From contig NZ_CABHWW010000010.1 in the NCBI RefSeq assembly GCF_902170305.1, positions 1 to 64,000 of the forward strand: 64,000 bases of DNA, in the 5' to 3' direction. Of this stretch, positions 1 to 8,689 are shown piece after piece. This stretch comes from Yersinia alsatica (GTDB lineage: Bacteria; Pseudomonadota; Gammaproteobacteria; Enterobacterales; Enterobacteriaceae). How positions within the stretch are numbered: the stretch's first letter is position 1; each line of letters begins with the position of its first letter. Under the pieces are notes generated by a model, which was not told the DNA's origin, did not search any database, and was given only the letters and a program-made list of their open reading frames with translations. The translations under genes and the position numbers were made by a program.

Positions 1-617
1 ATAATTATGTTCTTACATATAGTTCTAATGTTGACTCAGGCCTGAAGAATACTTTAGCTAACTATATTAATTATGTAGATAGACAAGTTATTGGTTATTT
101 TAATGAGAAAATAAAATTCACAATAGATACGTATAAAAAGACTGCAAATGATGAGTATCAACTTGCCATGCAACAAGCAAAAAATGTACAAAAGGTCAGA
201 ATTCAGCAGTTGGAGCATAATATTTTAATAGCCAAAGCCGCTGGGTTACAAAAGCCAGTTGTTAATGCATTTGCTACACAGTCTGTTAATACTGACTTTC
301 CTATTTCATGGGGTTATGATGTATTGAATCGTCAGTTGGAAATTGAAAAGTCAATTACTGATCTAACTACTATTAATGCTGATTTATTAAGAAATAAACT
401 TTATCTTGATAAAATCAATGCATTGCAGCCAATTGTACTTAATACTCAGTCATTTAATTATTTGCAGCTGCCATCTGAACCTGTGCAGCAAGGTGCTGCA
501 AAAAAACAACTATTAGTTATTTTATTTGGCTTTATTGGTTTTGTTAGTTCTATTGGATTTGTCTTGGTCCGTTATTATATTCTAGAACGAAAAAATACAT
601 TACTAAAAGAGTCTTGA
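1..617 (+). CDS. wzz: Wzz chain-length regulator, C-terminal part (cut by window edge)
   Basis: The reading frame is open from base 3, so the gene starts outside the window; about 204 residues are visible. The visible part is a long helical periplasmic stretch, then a proline-containing segment (LPSEPVQQGAAKK), a transmembrane helix (about 24 residues rich in L, I, F, V and G) and a short basic cytoplasmic tail. That is the C-terminal layout of Wzz/PCP-1 co-polymerases, which set O-antigen length in the Wzx/Wzy pathway at the inner membrane. In Yersinia wzz usually closes the O-antigen cluster next to gsk; here 19 kb of ABC-type genes lie between them. A terminator follows at once. Confidence 0.85.
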   Translation, partial: NYVLTYSSNVDSGLKNTLANYINYVDRQVIGYFNEKIKFTIDTYKKTANDEYQLAMQQAKNVQKVRIQQLEHNILIAKAAGLQKPVVNAFATQSVNTDFPISWGYDVLNRQLEIEKSITDLTTINADLLRNKLYLDKINALQPIVLNTQSFNYLQLPSEPVQQGAAKKQLLVILFGFIGFVSSIGFVLVRYYILERKNTLLKES

Positions 618-648
618 GAATAATATTTTCTTTAAAATAGCTATAATT

Positions 649-680
649 AGCGATGGCGTAATTAAGTCATCGCTTTTTTA
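649..680 (+). terminator. Rho-independent terminator after wzz
   Basis: A 7-bp stem, AGCGATG (649-655) with CATCGCT (668-674), is followed directly by a T-tract (674-679). It sits 32 bases after the wzz stop codon. Confidence 0.7.
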
Positions 681-689
681 TTATCATCT

Positions 690-1140
690 TTAAACCACCT
701 CATTGAGGTGGTCTTGCATTTCTTCTTCTACAGTACCTCCAATATTAGTACTTCTGTTATTTCTAGCTTTTAACTTGCTCTCTATTTCTGATATATCCCA
801 TTCTTTATCTAGCTTTGCCTAGGCAATATTGAAGAATACTATAGTAAAGTTGAATGTGTGACCTAAGTACTTCACCTCACCACCTCTTGATTTTTTGCTA
901 AAGTCGCTAGCTTTCAATTGCTAATCTCTACGATAACTCTCGCCGTGATGTCTGTATACCTAACGCCTTTCTATACTCGTAACCATCAAATTTCCTGAAA
1001 TATATTTTTATTTGTAAGTTGTCTATATGATTGTTTTTCGAGCAACTAATGTTAGCGTCTAGCATGAAAGCATTGAGGAACAGCGCCATTCTGTGGACAA
1101 AATCAGTACAAACTAGTGGTGGGTTTTTCGTATCTATGAT
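690..1140 (-). pseudogene. decayed minus-strand gene of unknown identity
   Basis: Read on the minus strand, one register runs from about 1140 down to a TAA at 690-692. It has internal stops (near 935 and 824) but long, protein-like stretches between them, for example FLNAFMLDANIS, FDGYEYRKALGIQ and KLDKEWDISEIESKL. The final codons overlap a perfect inverted repeat (694-712). I do not recognise the family. It runs against the O-antigen genes, so it is probably the remains of an insertion or of an inverted segment. Confidence 0.4.
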
Positions 1141-1232
1141 TAGTTAATAGTATCAATCAAAGATAATTTTTTAAAATAACCTGTCGTTTTATGAATTGAT
1201 GGCTAAGCTTTACGTTGAAAATGTCCAAGGAT

Positions 1233-1262
1233 TGGCTGCCGGTAGCCAAGGGCGGTAGCTTT
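1233..1262 (+). promoter_or_regulatory. shortened JUMPstart / ops-like element
   Basis: The stretch contains TTGGCTGCCGGTAGC followed by CAAGGGCGGTAGCTT. JUMPstart elements upstream of O-antigen operons have the same order (a GGCTCTGGTAGC-like half, then GGGCGGTAGCGT), but with about eight more bases between the halves. The GGCGGTAGC core (1251-1259) is the ops site that recruits RfaH to elongating RNA polymerase. It lies 480 bases upstream of wzm in the right orientation. The ops tail is TTT rather than the usual GTG or GTT, so activity is uncertain. Confidence 0.5.
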
Positions 1263-1319
1263 CTTATGGCTAGTTCAGTAACCGAGTAGTATGGTCTTGC
1301 CCACGAAAAATTGCCGCCA

Positions 1320-1426
1320 TTAGCTACCAGTGATTTTGTATTCGTTCCTATAGTCACCATTGCAGTGCCTGAAACAATGATCCAATGTTCTGATTGATGA
1401 TATATCCATCGTGGATTTACCGACAT
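1320..1426 (-). pseudogene. inverted fragment of manC (mannose-1-phosphate guanylyltransferase, C-terminal cupin)
   Basis: On the minus strand the bases encode [19 protein letters not shown], which matches the highly conserved HRSEHWIVVSGTA-type segment of the phosphomannose-isomerase cupin at the C-terminus of ManC/CpsB. Only about 35 residues are recognisable; similarity ends on both sides. ManC makes GDP-mannose and often lies near wzz in Yersinia O-antigen clusters. Its reversed orientation here implies an inversion or recombination when the cluster was replaced. Confidence 0.6.
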
Positions 1427-1739
1427 TCATTGTCGTTGCAGCGGCGGCAACGGTGTAGTGCTGAACGAGTACAAGCTGGGCAGCCTCAAGTCGGAACTCT
1501 GGGCTAAAATTGCTATTTAGTTGGGGTGTTTATTTATTTTTAATAAATAGAATGTGAATTTTCCCTAAGTATATTTTTTATATTTCTATATGACGTTAGT
1601 TATATTATTTCATTCGCTCTATATACCTATAAAAATAAATTGAATTTCCAGCTGTTTTCATAAAATAGTAACAATCTATGCAATGTTAATAATATCAGAT
1701 TTTAAAGCACCGAAGGGTGTCTGACTGGAGTAAATTAAT
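1427..1739. other. intergenic remnant DNA upstream of wzm
   Basis: No intact gene. Bases 1436-1520 are clearly richer in G and C than the AT-rich flanks and read on the plus strand as a short open tail ([18 protein letters not shown] then a stop), an unrecognised coding remnant. The rest (1521-1739) is AT-rich and probably 5' leader for the wzm operon. No clear sigma-70 promoter can be singled out. Confidence 0.4.
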
Positions 1740-2525
1740 TTGTTTTTATCTCTTTGGCATCACCGTAGTCTGGTTATTGAACTGACAAAACGTGAGTTTT
1801 CCGGTAAATATCGCGGTTCTTTTGGGGGAGTTATTTGGTCTCTTGTACAACCACTATTTATGCTTGCAGTTTACACCATTGCTTTTGGTATGATTCTCAA
1901 GGCGAGGTGGGGATTTTCTGGTTCAACTGTGGATTATGCACTAATGCTATTTGCTGGCTTGATTGTTTTTAATTTATTCTCTGAAATTCTTACTAAATCA
2001 ACGATGCTAATTATCGGGCAGCCCAATTTTGTTAAAAAAGTAGTTTTCCCTTTGGAATTGCTACCTGTCATTACTGTGTTCACTGCATTGGTCCATGCAT
2101 TTATTGGTATTGTTGTATGGTTGTTGGGATATCAGCTTCTGGTAGGAACACCAAAGCTAACGATATTTTTCGTGCCCTTGATTTTGCTCTGTTTTTTACC
2201 AGTTCTATTAGGCGTAGGATGGTTACTTTCATCGATAGGGGTGATTTTCCGTGATATTAGTCAGATAACAGGAATGCTCAATCATGTATTACTTTTTTTA
2301 ACCCCAATTTTTTTTAGTATTGATGCCGCTCCCCCCATGCTGCAAAAATTTCTGCTGTTAAATCCACTGACATTTATCGTTGAACAATTTCGTCTGGTTT
2401 TGTTTTACGGAGAAATACCTATGTTCAAAGGCCTTACTATATATTGTATGTTGGCAACTCTATTTGCCTGGGCCTCGTTTGTGTTGTTCAGTCGTTTGCG
2501 CCCTTACTTTGCAAACATGGTGTAA
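1740..2525 (+). CDS. wzm: O-antigen ABC exporter permease Wzm
   Basis: This 261-residue integral membrane protein forms the channel that moves finished undecaprenyl-linked O-polysaccharide from cytoplasm to periplasm. The N-terminus carries the amphipathic helix typical of ABC-2 polysaccharide permeases (ELTKREFSGKYRGSFGG, then WSLVQPLFMLAVYT), followed by about six membrane segments. The start is TTG, supported by GGAG at 1727-1730 with nine bases of spacing; no nearby ATG has a comparable site. The stop touches the wzt start with no gap, so the pair is translationally coupled. Length is normal for Wzm/TagG/KpsM proteins. Confidence 0.92.
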   Translation: MFLSLWHHRSLVIELTKREFSGKYRGSFGGVIWSLVQPLFMLAVYTIAFGMILKARWGFSGSTVDYALMLFAGLIVFNLFSEILTKSTMLIIGQPNFVKKVVFPLELLPVITVFTALVHAFIGIVVWLLGYQLLVGTPKLTIFFVPLILLCFLPVLLGVGWLLSSIGVIFRDISQITGMLNHVLLFLTPIFFSIDAAPPMLQKFLLLNPLTFIVEQFRLVLFYGEIPMFKGLTIYCMLATLFAWASFVLFSRLRPYFANMV

Positions 2526-3836
2526 ATGATGACCAATGTTGCCATTTCAGTTCGCAATGTCAGTAAATGCTTTCGAGTGTTTGATGATCAACGTTCCCGT
2601 TTGCTATACGCCATTTGGCCTAAGTATGTAAAGGGCATGCAAGATGTTTGGGCTCTGAAAGATATTAGTTTTGAGATACAGCGCGGGGAGGCTGTCGCGC
2701 TTATTGGTCGTAATGGCGGTGGTAAAAGTACTTTACTTGAGATATTGACGGGGACGCTGACGCCCACTACCGGAGAAGTCCATGTAAATGGTCGCGTCTC
2801 AGCTTTATTGGAATTGGGGAGTGGTTTTAATCCCGAATATTCAGGAAGAGATAATGTCATTTTAAATGGCTTACTTTTGGGGCTAAGCAAACAGGAAATA
2901 GTAAGTCGTTTTGATGAGATTGAGGCATTTGCTGAGATAGGTGCGGCGATTGAACGGCCAGTCAAGACCTATTCTAGCGGAATGATGATGCGCCTGGCTT
3001 TCTCGGTACAAGTTCTCTGTGAGCCGGATGTTCTTATTATTGATGAAGCACTTAGTGTGGGGGATTTTTTCTTTCAACAGAAATGTTTTAGTTATATCCG
3101 GGGATTGCGTGCTAAAGGCGTCACGTTACTTTTCGTCTCACATGATATGGGCACGGTTCGGGATTTGTGTAGCCGTGCACTCTATCTGCAACAAGGGCAG
3201 ATGGTGTGGAATGGGGAGGTCAATGCAGCGATCCAGCGTTATCTTGGTGGGGAGTCGTCGGTGAAAACTTCGTTGATCACAGCGGCAACACTTGATGATG
3301 GTATTTCTGCTCATGAACTTACCTCAGAAGCTCCTTGGGGGAAAGCGGCTGTGTGGGAAAGAGTAAGAAGGGCAGATCGGGTTACACAGATTGTGGCCGT
3401 TGTTATTGAGGATATTACTGGTAATGCTACTCAGATGGTCCAGATCGGGGAAAGGCTACGTTTGGTAGTGTGGTATCAGGCCAACGAAGAGGAGCCTGTG
3501 CATGTTAGCGTTTTACTAAAAAATGCTTACGAGCAATTGGTCAATTGTACCAGTTCGTACACTTTAGGCACTCCAATGTTGGCTAATACAGATTGTAATC
3601 TTGCTACTTTTACACTTGATCTTGATATTAATCTTGAAGCAGGACAGTACTCAATCATGGTTAGTTTAGGGTTGATTGGCGATCAACCTAATCAAGGAAC
3701 AATACTGGATGAAACGCCTTATTTAGGGCCATTGACTGTCCGTTGGGACTACTCGGCGGATATTCCACCTTTTTTGGGGATGTTCGGAATACCCGCTCAG
3801 GCTAATTCTCCAGAACTTTACCAAGAGGAAATATAA
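2526..3836 (+). CDS. wzt: O-antigen ABC exporter ATPase Wzt with C-terminal carbohydrate-binding domain
   Basis: At 436 residues this is much longer than a bare ABC ATPase. Residues 1-245 hold the nucleotide-binding domain: Walker A GRNGGGKST, signature YSSGMMMRLAFSV, Walker B VLIIDEALSVGD, and the switch histidine in FVSHDM. Residues about 265-436 form a separate beta-rich domain like the Wzt C-terminal domain of E. coli O8/O9a. That domain is known to bind the capped non-reducing end of the polymer, so export waits for termination. The gene starts with ATG ATG right after the wzm stop; either Met is possible. This tail argues that a chain-terminating modification exists in this cluster. Confidence 0.92.
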   Translation: MMTNVAISVRNVSKCFRVFDDQRSRLLYAIWPKYVKGMQDVWALKDISFEIQRGEAVALIGRNGGGKSTLLEILTGTLTPTTGEVHVNGRVSALLELGSGFNPEYSGRDNVILNGLLLGLSKQEIVSRFDEIEAFAEIGAAIERPVKTYSSGMMMRLAFSVQVLCEPDVLIIDEALSVGDFFFQQKCFSYIRGLRAKGVTLLFVSHDMGTVRDLCSRALYLQQGQMVWNGEVNAAIQRYLGGESSVKTSLITAATLDDGISAHELTSEAPWGKAAVWERVRRADRVTQIVAVVIEDITGNATQMVQIGERLRLVVWYQANEEEPVHVSVLLKNAYEQLVNCTSSYTLGTPMLANTDCNLATFTLDLDINLEAGQYSIMVSLGLIGDQPNQGTILDETPYLGPLTVRWDYSADIPPFLGMFGIPAQANSPELYQEEI

Positions 3837-3899
3837 TCATTGTTTGTATTTTAAAAATATGAGAATTACATCCCTCTGATTTTCACAAATAGCAGCATC

Positions 3900-4150
3900 A
3901 CCGTTAATGATTACAGCCTGTGGGTTTACTTGTATCTAATGGTCCGCAGTACGATGAAATTGGCCTATTTAGGAATGAGGGCGTTTATTACCACGATTTT
4001 TCTATGAAAAAATAAAGGCCAGTGCTTTGAACAGTTATCCAAATATGTATAAATATTATCTGCTATTGTTGCTCTATAATGAGTGTTTAATTATTGGTAG
4101 AGAGAAACCAAAAGGTAAATTTAGGGAAATAAAAAATTTTGGGAGGATCT
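3900..4150 (+). pseudogene. frameshifted remnant of an O-antigen cluster gene
   Basis: The 300-base gap between wzt and the next gene is not empty. One plus frame reads LVSNGPQYDEIGLFRNEGVYYHDF and stops at about 4013. Another frame continues at once with NSYPNMYKYYLLLLLYNECLI and runs into the next gene. Together they look like the C-terminal end of one gene split by a frameshift. The family is not recognised. Confidence 0.4.
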
Positions 4151-5836
4151 ATGGGGGCGGTAAATTTTTCTATTGACCCAATGTTGGTAAATACATTAAA
4201 GAGCTCGCTTCCGCTGGATATTTTTGTCGAAACAGGAACTTTTAAAGGGGATACTATTGAGTTAATTAGAGATAAATTTAGTGAGATTTATTCTGTAGAG
4301 TTGTCGAATGAATATTATGAAATGGCGGTACAGCGTTTTGCTGATTATGCAAATATAAATTTGGTTCATTCAAACTCTCCTTCGGCTATGCAAAATTGGA
4401 TGCCGGGGTTAATTAATAAATCAGTACTTTACTTTCTTGATGCACATTGGTGCGCAGCAGAAAATACCGCGAGTATAGCGTCACAGTGCCCTCTGCTAGA
4501 TGAAATAAATGCAATTGGCAAACTCAATGCCGAAAGTGTTATTGTTATCGACGATGCTCGTTTATTTCTAGCTCCACCATTAATCCCTCATGAAATTTCG
4601 CAATGGCCAAGTTTTCATCAGATTATTTCAGCACTTCTTTCAATGAGTTCTAATCATGAATTGATGGTTGTTAATGATGTGATAGTATTCCATCCTAAAT
4701 ATGCCAAAGCAGTGATGCAAAGCTACGCACAAATTAACGGGATAGATTGGCTGATAGCAGCACAAAATATTCATAATGAGTGGATGGAAGAAGCTAAGGA
4801 AAAGGAGAATGTAATACAGGATCTTAAGCAGTCCTTATCTGAAAAAGATATTATTATTGAAAGTCAATATAAAGAAATTATTGCTTACCGAACAGCTTAT
4901 GGTGGCCTAGGCCTGCTACGGCCTTTTGCTCGATTGATTCATCGGCTATACGAAATAGTTCGACCTCGATTAGGTAACCTTAATCAATATGCGCCGCGTG
5001 AAGTATATCTTGGGCGGTGGGAAACGAATAAAGTTTTTAATTCTTATCCATCAATTTCGATTGTTACGCCTTCATACAATCAGGCTAGGTTTATCGAGAG
5101 AACAATTGTCAGCATACTAGAACAGCAATATCCCAATATAGAGTATTATGTTCAAGACGGTGGTTCGACAGACAGGACTGTAGAAATACTAAAGCAATAT
5201 CAAGCTAACTTAACTGGATGGGTTTCCGAACCAGACAGCGGGCAGTCACAGGCAATAAATCGAGGTCTGGCTAAAACCAATGGTGAGATCATGGCTTGGC
5301 TCAATTCAGATGATTTACTGTTGCCCGGTGCTTTACATACTGTGGCTGACTATTTTATCCGGCATCCTGACATTGATGTTGTATATGGTAACCGCTTATT
5401 GATAGATGAGTGCGATAAGGAGATTGGTCGCTGGATCTTGCCGGGACATGATAATGAAGTGTTATCTTGGACCGATTATGTACCACAAGAAACCTTATTT
5501 TGGCGACGCAGTATTTGGGAGAAAGCTGGTGGTCAAATTGATGAATCATTCCGTTTTGCCATGGATTGGGATTTACTTGTACGTTTTAGGGATGTTGGTG
5601 CCCGCTTTGGGCATGTAGACCAATTTTTGGGGGCATTTAGAATTCACGCATCCCAGAAAACATCTGCTGAAATAAATGAAGTAGGTCATCAGGAAATGGA
5701 TCGAATTCGCATGCGTATTCTTGGTTCAGTCCCGGATCAGAAAGCGATCCGCAGAGCTATTTTCCCTTATATGATAAAACATATCGTAGCTGATATGAAT
5801 TACCGGATTAAAACTAGATTAGGAATAAAGACATGA
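4151..5836 (+). CDS. two-domain protein: SAM methyltransferase-like domain fused to family 2 glycosyltransferase
   Basis: Residues about 1-190 resemble a class I methyltransferase: motif I VETGTFKGDTIELI, acidic end of strand 2 in YSVELS, later FLDAHW and VIVIDDARLF. Residues about 205-240 are a charged helical linker that may form a short coiled coil (EEAKEKENVIQDLKQSLSEK). Residues about 300-520 are a GT2 glycosyltransferase (SIVTPSYNQARF, DGGSTDRT, WLNSDD). ATG 4151 is chosen because GGGAGG lies just upstream; an in-frame TTG at 4139 is less likely. Since Wzt has a cap-binding tail, this enzyme is a candidate for adding a methyl cap or ending the chain (inference). The acceptor is unknown. 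Confidence 0.8.
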   Translation: MGAVNFSIDPMLVNTLKSSLPLDIFVETGTFKGDTIELIRDKFSEIYSVELSNEYYEMAVQRFADYANINLVHSNSPSAMQNWMPGLINKSVLYFLDAHWCAAENTASIASQCPLLDEINAIGKLNAESVIVIDDARLFLAPPLIPHEISQWPSFHQIISALLSMSSNHELMVVNDVIVFHPKYAKAVMQSYAQINGIDWLIAAQNIHNEWMEEAKEKENVIQDLKQSLSEKDIIIESQYKEIIAYRTAYGGLGLLRPFARLIHRLYEIVRPRLGNLNQYAPREVYLGRWETNKVFNSYPSISIVTPSYNQARFIERTIVSILEQQYPNIEYYVQDGGSTDRTVEILKQYQANLTGWVSEPDSGQSQAINRGLAKTNGEIMAWLNSDDLLLPGALHTVADYFIRHPDIDVVYGNRLLIDECDKEIGRWILPGHDNEVLSWTDYVPQETLFWRRSIWEKAGGQIDESFRFAMDWDLLVRFRDVGARFGHVDQFLGAFRIHASQKTSAEINEVGHQEMDRIRMRILGSVPDQKAIRRAIFPYMIKHIVADMNYRIKTRLGIKT

Positions 5837-5880
5837 AAATATTGTTATTACGATTATCGATAGCACGTTGTAAAATGTAA
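5833..5880 (+). pseudogene. 15-codon truncated reading frame
   Basis: An ATG overlaps the stop of the preceding gene (ATGA) and has AGGA eight bases upstream. It reads MKILLLRLSIARCKM then TAA. The beginning resembles the N-terminus of many sugar-handling enzymes, so this may be the stub of a deleted gene or a short leader coupling translation to the next gene, which starts 18 bases later. Confidence 0.3.
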
Positions 5881-5898
5881 TTAAGGGAAATAACTATT

Positions 5899-8688
5899 AT
5901 GTCTGCCTTTTTGTTTACATTGAGTCTCTTTACCTTCTGGGTGTTGTTAGGGTATGCCATTATTACAGTCTTTACTCCCCGGTTACGTATACTTCAAGGA
6001 ATATTGATATCGCCAGCTGTCGGTATAGCGACTACCGTATTGGTTGTTTTCTTTATTAATCGGTCTGGCATTCCAGTAAAAGACTTTGGTCAATGGTTAC
6101 TGCCCTTTCTTGCCTTTTTTTCAATCATCGTATTAGTTATAAAAAAACCGATCATACCATTAAAAAAATTGCTTCCATTTATAGGCATACTACTGGCCGC
6201 TCTAATTCTCAATGCTTGGCCGATGTTCAGTTATGGATTCAATTGGGTTAGCTTTGCCAATGATGACATGGCTAATTATGCGCTGGCGGCTCAACGCTTT
6301 CTCAATCATGGCTTTTTCGAACAACCAAATTTTGATGATTTACTGGTGGGAAAAGATTATTCCTCAGCCTTTTGGTTTATGCATGTTAGAGGTGGTGTCC
6401 GTTCGGGTAGTGAATTGATGCTGGCTGTGGTATGGGCATTCTCAGGTTTAAATGCACATCAGATTTTTATGCCGGTTATTATGGCCTTGCATTTGGTAGT
6501 GTTGTCTGTCACTGGTGCCATGGTGTCAGGGTGGGGCTATTCCAGAAGAACTGCTTTAATTGCCATGTCACTGCTAGCTGTTTCACCAATAGCATCGCTT
6601 GGTGCTATTTATCAGTTGATTGGCCAAGAAGGAGGCCTGGCTTTGCTGGGGGCAGCTATTACCTTAATGTGCCGACCATACACACTCACACCCGTCGCTA
6701 GACGAATCTGGGGTCTGCTCCCTACCGTTTTGGTATTTTCAGGGTTGTTTGTGTGGTATCCAGAGTTGATGCCATTCTTAGGATTGGGATGGTTACTCTA
6801 TATTTGCTTGTTATTTATCAGGAATAAGAAGAAAACTACAAAAGTCATCGTACCAGCTTTAGTGATTGGTCTCTTCGTACTGATGGTGCTGAATAAATAC
6901 GCGTTAGCGGCTTTAATGTTTATGTTCGTGCAAGTGACATCGGGTATGACATCGGGTGATTTTAATGGGTTTTCTTTTCCCTATTTTATGGTACCTGGTG
7001 GTATTGCGGCGTTCTGGGGATTAATACCGATTACAAGTATCCGTGAACCCTTTCTCTCCATTGCTATTATAAGTGGCTTGTTACTTACCTATTGGTTAGT
7101 GTTTCGGGTTATGCCAATGCAGATAAGGCGAGGGATGGCTCCAGTCAGCTTCATGTTGATTATGGTTGTATTGGGGATAATACTGTTCTTTCGCAACAAC
7201 GATTTTGGTCTTTTTAAAATAACGATGTTTATTCAACCTTTCCTAGTTTGTGTTATAGCTATTGCTATCACAAATTGGAAATTGAGAAAGGTGCCGCGTT
7301 TAGTAATTCTCTTCTCAGTAGCTATATTTATTTCCATGCTAGCTTCTAATAACTTCTATCTTAATAAGAGTACTGGAGAAGACTCGGCGGGAGGATTAGT
7401 TGAAGTACCTAATGCATCTAAACAAAAGGTATATCAGCAATTACAGAAACTATTCGAATCATTGCCTTCAGAAAATGATAAATATATATCAGGTATAGAC
7501 AATATTTCATTGGCAAAAATTTTAGTTCTATACTCACAGAGTAATAGTATATTCTTTCCAAGTCGAGACTATTTTGAGCGTATTATAAATACAAAGACAA
7601 GTGATATAGAAAATAAAAATGAAGCTGAATATAAAGATAAAAGATTTCGTGAGTATAAAATAGAAATGAATTCTAAAGTTAATCGATTTTCCATACCTGT
7701 GGATAGCGAAAATTTATCCTCTCGTTCATTGATTACGACTACAGCGAAACAAAATATTTTCAACGGAATAGAGACTACTGATGGGCATAATTATTTCAAA
7801 CTAATTACATCCCCCAAGAATTATCTCATCTTCATACATTCAGATCTAGGCAATCACTACTTTTCTCCACCGAACCGTAGAAATGTGGCATTTTATATGT
7901 TGGAAAATGATCCTATGTTTCCCGGGCAAAAGTTCTCTGCACTTGGAGAAGATTTATTATTCTTAGTGCTGGGACCGACTAAAAAGCCACGAGCCATGAT
8001 GGAGTTGACAACTACACTGACAAAGCAATTTGAAAGCGAACTACCAACGCCGCAAGTACAGGGTGTTCCTCTTAAGTTTATCGGGCGTGGGAGTGGCCGA
8101 ATTTTTTCTGACCCTATTGGGCTTACAGATATTAACGGAATGTCTTTCGTTTCTGTAGATATAGGACGTCAAGGTAAGCAAATGCCAAATTCTCGAAATG
8201 GGTTGATGCTGCTATATGGTAGAGGTGTGTCGCTTGATCCTCGTTATATTACGACATTTGGGCGAAATATTTCGCTAATCTCTGAAGAACAATACCAATT
8301 GCTGCAATCACCACCAAGTATTACCCATTTCCCGGAAGATCTGGCTAATCCAAATCTGGAGTACTCTGGTATCTATGAAGATGGCTGGATTTCGGAGCGT
8401 TCATTTTTCAAATTAAAAAGTGGTAAAGAAACAAGCAAATTTATTGTTCGTGGAGTGATCCCACAGCTCGATAAGGCTGCTGATTTTTCGACTGAACTGA
8501 TAATTAGTATAAATGGTCAGTTAGTCACACAACGGAAGCTAGGGATAGGGGGATTTTCGGTGGAAATCCCAGCTACTGGTTTAAATAATACCCAGCGTGT
8601 TGATCTCGAATTTACAAATTATCTACAACTTCCAGGCGATGATGGCCGTATTACTGCAGGAAAGATTGACTTTATAGGATTTAATTAA
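5899..8688 (+). CDS. large polytopic membrane protein, probable GT-C-type glycosyltransferase
   Basis: This 929-residue protein has about 12-13 hydrophobic segments in residues 1-480. A soluble part of about 450 residues, probably periplasmic, follows. The stretch FNWVSFANDDMANYALAAQRF sits after the third or fourth helix, where GT-C enzymes carry acidic catalytic residues in a periplasmic loop; DD here fits. The gene is two bases from a GtrB-like gene, with a GtrA-like gene nearby. That suggests the third member of a Gtr system, which moves one sugar from undecaprenyl phosphate to the O-antigen in the periplasm. No family name is recognised with certainty. The start is ATG after AAGGGA. Confidence 0.65.
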   Translation: MSAFLFTLSLFTFWVLLGYAIITVFTPRLRILQGILISPAVGIATTVLVVFFINRSGIPVKDFGQWLLPFLAFFSIIVLVIKKPIIPLKKLLPFIGILLAALILNAWPMFSYGFNWVSFANDDMANYALAAQRFLNHGFFEQPNFDDLLVGKDYSSAFWFMHVRGGVRSGSELMLAVVWAFSGLNAHQIFMPVIMALHLVVLSVTGAMVSGWGYSRRTALIAMSLLAVSPIASLGAIYQLIGQEGGLALLGAAITLMCRPYTLTPVARRIWGLLPTVLVFSGLFVWYPELMPFLGLGWLLYICLLFIRNKKKTTKVIVPALVIGLFVLMVLNKYALAALMFMFVQVTSGMTSGDFNGFSFPYFMVPGGIAAFWGLIPITSIREPFLSIAIISGLLLTYWLVFRVMPMQIRRGMAPVSFMLIMVVLGIILFFRNNDFGLFKITMFIQPFLVCVIAIAITNWKLRKVPRLVILFSVAIFISMLASNNFYLNKSTGEDSAGGLVEVPNASKQKVYQQLQKLFESLPSENDKYISGIDNISLAKILVLYSQSNSIFFPSRDYFERIINTKTSDIENKNEAEYKDKRFREYKIEMNSKVNRFSIPVDSENLSSRSLITTTAKQNIFNGIETTDGHNYFKLITSPKNYLIFIHSDLGNHYFSPPNRRNVAFYMLENDPMFPGQKFSALGEDLLFLVLGPTKKPRAMMELTTTLTKQFESELPTPQVQGVPLKFIGRGSGRIFSDPIGLTDINGMSFVSVDIGRQGKQMPNSRNGLMLLYGRGVSLDPRYITTFGRNISLISEEQYQLLQSPPSITHFPEDLANPNLEYSGIYEDGWISERSFFKLKSGKETSKFIVRGVIPQLDKAADFSTELIISINGQLVTQRKLGIGGFSVEIPATGLNNTQRVDLEFTNYLQLPGDDGRITAGKIDFIGFN

Positions 8689-8689
8689 T

